This document shows positions 42,295 through 45,618 of a stretch of DNA of 45,618 nucleotides, in pieces. Source of the stretch: JAVWPP01 sp036635835 (GTDB lineage Bacteria > Bacillota > Clostridia > TANB77 > CAG-465); assembly GCA_036635835.1 (NCBI GenBank), contig JAVWPP010000007.1:1-45618 (forward strand), in the 5' to 3' direction. Every line of letters starts with the position of its first letter. Position 1 is the stretch's first letter. A model generated the notes under the pieces. It ran no database searches, was not told the DNA's origin, and saw nothing but the letters and a program-made list of their open reading frames with translations. A program made the position numbers and the translations under genes.

Positions 42295-43804
42295 TTATTT
42301 GTATTTACTTAATTTTGTTTCGCTGATTCTTTCTTTATTAGATAGTTTGCTAAGTCTTATTACTTCTTCTAATTCTAATTTTAACATATAGCTTACTCTA
42401 GTTCCATAGTCTTTATCTATTTTATATAAATTTGCACACATCCTATATTGGATTGCTTTTTTTGCGTGTACAAGACTTAAAGCAACATTAGTTACTAAAT
42501 CCGTTTTTTCTTTTTCGCTGAGCACTCTTCTGTATAGCTCGCCAGGCTGAACATAATCATCAATTTCTTTATACACATGTCTGCTAGCTATTCCTGCTTC
42601 TACCTCGAAATTAGGGAGCTTTGCAGTAGGATCGAATAAAACCTCTTCAAAGGAATTTGGATAGTAATTTGGCCTACCCTCGTAATTTGTAGTGGTATTC
42701 ATTAAGCCGTCTCGCTGATAATTAAATATTTCCGTTATAGGTTTATTGACTAATATGTTTTTAGCATTAACTCCTAATCTATATCTATGTGCATCTGTAT
42801 ATGCCATCATTCTTCCTTGCAATAATTTATCTGGAGACGGGCCTATTCCTGTAACCATATTAGATGGTGCAAACGCACTTTGTTCTACCTGCGCAAAAAA
42901 ATTATCTGGATTTTTATTTAGAACTATTTTTCCAAGTGGTATTAGTGGAAAATCTTTATGGTACCAAACTTTAGTAGCATCGAAAGGATCAAATTTATAT
43001 GTTTTGGCTTGCTCTCTTGTCATGATTTGTACATATACTTTCCATGATGGAAAATCTCCTCTTGCTATAGCATCGTGCAAATCTTTTCTTCCGAAAAACG
43101 GATTTTTTCCACCTGCTTCTGTAGCTTCTCTATCTGAAAAATTTTTAATTCCTTGGTTAGTTATAAAATGATATTTAATCCAGCAGTAATCGTTATTTTC
43201 TGTATACCACATAAATGTATCCGTGCCAAAACCATGCATGTGTCTAAAGCCATAAGGCGTTCCTCTATTAGAAAAAAGTATAGTCATCTGGTGCATAGTT
43301 TCAGGGTTTAAGGAGAAGAAATCCCACATCATATCTGGATCTTTTAGTCCTGTTCCTGGCGCTAGCTTTTGCGAGTGTATGAAATCTGGAAACTTAATTG
43401 CATCCCTTATAAAAAACACGGGAGTGTTATTTCCTACAATATCATAATTGCCCTCTTCAGTATAAAGTTTAATTGCAAATCCTCTTGGATCTCTTGCTGT
43501 ATCTGAGCTTCCTTTTTCTCCACCAACTGTTGAAAATCTCATGAATAATTTTGTTTGTTTACCCAGCCTATTTAAAAAATTTGCATTTGTATATTTAGTT
43601 AAATCATTAGTAACTTCAAAAAAACCAAAGGCACCACTTCCGCTGTGCATGAACCACTCTTTCTGCTAATCTTTCTCTATTAAAACTAGCTAGTTTTTCA
43701 TGTAATAAACTATCTTCAAATAATGTATATCCATCTTCACCTGTAGTTAAAGAACTACTTTCTGTAGCATGTGGTATCCCCTGATTATCCGTATATTTTT
43801 TCAT
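42295..43804 (-). CDS. katA: catalase (haem, small subunit type), interrupted by +1 frameshift at CGG
   Basis: Monofunctional haem catalase splitting hydrogen peroxide. The first frame (43804 to about 43616) encodes residues 1-54 and ends with the active-site RLAERVVHA, including the catalytic His52. The second frame (to 42295) starts GSGAFGFFEVTND and contains NTPVFFIRDAIKFPDFIH and the haem-ligand Tyr in AYTDAHRYRLG. At codon 55, CGG (43640-43642), skipping the C and reading GGA joins VVHAQ to GSGAFG exactly as in other catalases, giving 502 residues. No stop occurs in the 448 codons after it. Without a shift no haem pocket can form. The ATG at 43804 has GAGGAGG, next to perR and rbr in the same orientation. 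Confidence 0.9.
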
Positions 43805-43837
43805 ATTATACCTCCTCTTAAATATATGTTTTAGAAG

Positions 43838-43862
43838 CTAAAATATGAGTTATATATTTTAG
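43838..43862 (-). promoter_or_regulatory. 9-7-9 inverted repeat upstream of katA
   Basis: CTAAAATAT-7 bases-ATATTTTAG, a perfect inverted repeat 34 bases upstream of the katA ATG. It is a candidate operator for katA control; it does not match the PerR box spacing and could also be part of the promoter. Confidence 0.45.
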
Positions 43863-43874
43863 GTTATATATATA

Positions 43875-43908
43875 AATACCCAGCCTATTTTTACGTAAGC
43901 TGAGTATT
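43875..43908 (-). terminator. terminator after the acidic coiled-coil gene
   Basis: AATACCCAGC (43875-43884) pairs with GCTGAGTATT (43899-43908), one mismatch, just beyond the stop at 43917. Confidence 0.6.
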
Positions 43909-43916
43909 GTTTTTTA

Positions 43917-45618
43917 TTATTCTCTTGATCCAAACATTTTATTAAACAATGCTTTTACTGGATTTTGCTTTTTGGTTTCATATCTTTCAACTACCTGATT
44001 TTCTTGTTTTACTTCTTGCTCATACATTGAAGGACTTGCTGGTATTTGTACATTTTGATCTATGTCTTTAGTTCTTAATTTAGTTTTAGCTATTTCCATT
44101 TGACATCTTTCAAGTGTAAATCTAAGCTGTATGTATTCTTCATGTCTATCTAATTGATCTGTTGTTAAACTAGCTTCTATTATTTGCATTCTTTTTTTGC
44201 AGTGCTGTATTGTTCTTTCGTTATTTGCAATAATCTCTTCTAGTTTTTCGTTTGACTCTACTGGCTGCGTAAACACTGAATTTTCTGTTTGTATATTTTG
44301 CATGCTAGCATGATCTTGCTTATTAACATCTTCATTTAATATGCTATTTTGCGTGTTGTACTGAACGTATGAATCTATAACTTCTGTAGGTACATATGCT
44401 GTTTCTAGTGGCTGATTTGGATCTATTTTAGCTATTTTTGCATTGTCTACAGCTTCATCTTTACTGCTTGCTTCAAAGAGCTGACCGTCTTCTTCTGTTG
44501 TATCTATTGCATCTGTTGGTATAACTATTGATTCTAATTGTTTTTCTTCTGGTACATCTTGCATAGGTGCGTTAGCATCGTCATCTAATGAATCTTGCAC
44601 TGTAAATATATTTGTATTTATATCTTCTATTTCTTCTGAAACTTGCTCTACTAAAGGCTCAGTTTCTACCGGTCTTGGAATATCTACGCCTTGCATTATG
44701 TTTAATTCTACAGCTTCATTTTTGTTTAAATCTATAACCTGACTTTGCACTATGTCTGGCGCAAAAGGTACTGATTCTATAGGGTTAAATGGCTGTATTT
44801 CTTCTTGCTTTTCTTGTGGTGTAAACTCTGGTATTTCATTATTATTTAACGGAGTAGACTCTGAATTATTTATATCTAAATCTAGGTTTTCATTAGGCTT
44901 ATATTCTTCTTTTGCCTGCTCTTCATTAATTGCGTTTGGACTTATATTTTCCTCTGCATTATTTTCATCTATTTCAGTTTTATATGAATTATTCATATCT
45001 AAATCTAGATTTTCGTTAGGCTCATATTCTTCTTTTACCTGCTCTTCATTAGGTGTGTTTGGACTTATATTTTCATCTACATTATTTTCATCTATTTCAG
45101 TTTTATATGAATCTTCTTTTTCGCTAATAGCTGGCGCATTTGATTCTACTACAAATTTAGGTTCTCCATATGGATTCATATTTGCAGTTAAATTTAATCC
45201 TTCCATAAAGTTATCTATGCCTTGAACATTTTCTGTGTTTTCCTCAACATTTAAAACTTCTTCTAATGATTTTATTTTTTTATCTTCTACATTTTTAGCA
45301 GTATCTTCTTCGCTCTGTATTTCTGGAATTTCATCTATCAATTTAGGTGAACTTTCTGTTTTTATATTTGAATTTTCATTAAGTACACTTGCAAATTGTT
45401 CTAATCCATCTGCTTGTTTTTTCACTTCTTGCTCATCTATATCTTCTATTGTTTTTGTCTTACCAAAACCAAAAAATGCTTGTTGTTTTTCCGCATCTTT
45501 ATCATCTTCTTCCGGCTCTTCTATAGCTTTATTACCGAAAAAATTTATTTCTTCTATAGCGTGTTCTTCTTCATTTTCTGCAGGAACTTCTACTGCAATT
45601 TCTTGCTCTACTTGATCT
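43917..45618 (-). CDS. acidic repeat/coiled-coil protein (5' end outside window)
   Basis: The frame is open to the right edge, so the real start lies outside; an internal GTG at 45425 lacks a convincing binding site and is not the start. The visible 567 residues are mostly disordered and very acidic (Glu, Asp, Asn, Pro). Near the visible N-terminal edge two copies of an aromatic FFG motif occur (EINFFGNKA and AFFGFGK). Two tandem 41-residue repeats follow (44863-45108). The C-terminal 125 residues form a coiled coil (ANNERTIQHCKKRMQIIEAS to TLERCQMEIAKTKLR) and end in a basic amphipathic helix, NPVKALFNKMFGSRE. It may be a cytoplasmic or membrane-peripheral scaffold; the function is unknown. 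Confidence 0.75.
   Translation of the reverse strand, partial: DQVEQEIAVEVPAENEEEHAIEEINFFGNKAIEEPEEDDKDAEKQQAFFGFGKTKTIEDIDEQEVKKQADGLEQFASVLNENSNIKTESSPKLIDEIPEIQSEEDTAKNVEDKKIKSLEEVLNVEENTENVQGIDNFMEGLNLTANMNPYGEPKFVVESNAPAISEKEDSYKTEIDENNVDENISPNTPNEEQVKEEYEPNENLDLDMNNSYKTEIDENNAEENISPNAINEEQAKEEYKPNENLDLDINNSESTPLNNNEIPEFTPQEKQEEIQPFNPIESVPFAPDIVQSQVIDLNKNEAVELNIMQGVDIPRPVETEPLVEQVSEEIEDINTNIFTVQDSLDDDANAPMQDVPEEKQLESIVIPTDAIDTTEEDGQLFEASSKDEAVDNAKIAKIDPNQPLETAYVPTEVIDSYVQYNTQNSILNEDVNKQDHASMQNIQTENSVFTQPVESNEKLEEIIANNERTIQHCKKRMQIIEASLTTDQLDRHEEYIQLRFTLERCQMEIAKTKLRTKDIDQNVQIPASPSMYEQEVKQENQVVERYETKKQNPVKALFNKMFGSRE
44863..45108 (-). repeat. two tandem 123-base coding repeats
   Basis: Units 44863-44985 and 44986-45108 are highly similar and each encodes 41 residues (YKTEIDENN...ENISPN...NEEQ...EEY...NENLDLD). 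The unit is an exact multiple of three, so copy number can vary without breaking the frame. Confidence 0.85.

Noticed and set aside
9192..43642. CGG reassigned to another amino acid (for example Trp or Gln, as in some Bacillota) instead of causing a shift
   Set aside because: A simple reassignment would keep the reading frame. In the MBL, ylbJ and katA genes the frame itself changes at CGG, and the restored residue is the glycine of the overlapping GGN, so reassignment alone cannot explain them.
1..45618. tRNA genes, CRISPR arrays, insertion sequences, prophage genes
   Set aside because: No cloverleaf-like sequence ending in CCA, no regular spaced repeats, and no transposase, integrase or phage structural protein was recognised on either strand.

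Overview
The window is strongly AT-rich and gene-dense. It looks like a chromosomal segment of a spore-forming, mainly anaerobic member of the Clostridia (Bacillota): a YlbJ-type sporulation membrane protein, an iron-sulfur L-serine dehydratase, a PerR/rubrerythrin/catalase peroxide defence, two lipoteichoic-acid-synthase-like enzymes, a minimal SufCB pair, and AGGAGG-type ribosome binding sites almost everywhere. No rRNA, tRNA, CRISPR array or insertion sequence was recognised.

Layout. 1-2620: a Fic protein cut by the left edge, two genes of unknown function, and two very small membrane proteins (2120-2478). 2621-6457: three tandem membrane-bound GGDEF proteins; the last two share a 1,025-base stretch with no mismatch. 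6476-10481: a small helical protein, two paralogous membrane-anchored proteins, a DUF3006 protein, a ComEC-like metallo-beta-lactamase interrupted by a frameshift, and CorA. 10657-12434: a HipA-like kinase and a HipA-N/HIRAN fusion between two 44-base direct repeats, one of which contains the 3' end of a cytidylate-kinase-like gene. 12423-15867: the kinase, rpoZ, an RNA methyltransferase, frameshifted ylbJ, and a small Tyr-rich protein. 15985-24066: L-serine dehydratase, then a cell-surface block with two LtaS-like enzymes around a membrane-anchored surface protein and a HAD phosphatase. 24201-29053: prepilin-like, GLUG-repeat and Lys-rich membrane proteins. 29133-35732: prfB, pseudouridine synthase, YfiH/YlmD, a surface-anchored protein, cysS and an HTH regulator. 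35774-39867: a large Fn3-like surface protein and sufCB. 40107-43804: two small proteins, then rbr, perR and frameshifted katA. 43917 to the right edge: an acidic, repeat-containing coiled-coil protein.

The most striking observation concerns the codon CGG. I found only six in-frame CGG codons in the window. All three apparent frameshifts (metallo-beta-lactamase, ylbJ, katA) fall exactly on one of them. Each is repaired by skipping the C and reading the next three bases (GGT, GGA, GGA) as the family's conserved glycine, after which the frame stays open for 235, 238 and 448 codons. This suggests +1 frameshifting at CGG, perhaps because the codon is poorly decoded, rather than three independent pseudogenes. 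The other three CGG codons (Fic, the 338-aa protein and one HAD protein) are read through in frame, so the rule is not absolute. Systematic sequencing error remains an alternative.

Most transcription units are on the minus strand and separated by clear hairpin terminators. Several have near-consensus sigma-A promoters with 17-base spacers. perR has a PerR-box-like palindrome just downstream of its -10.
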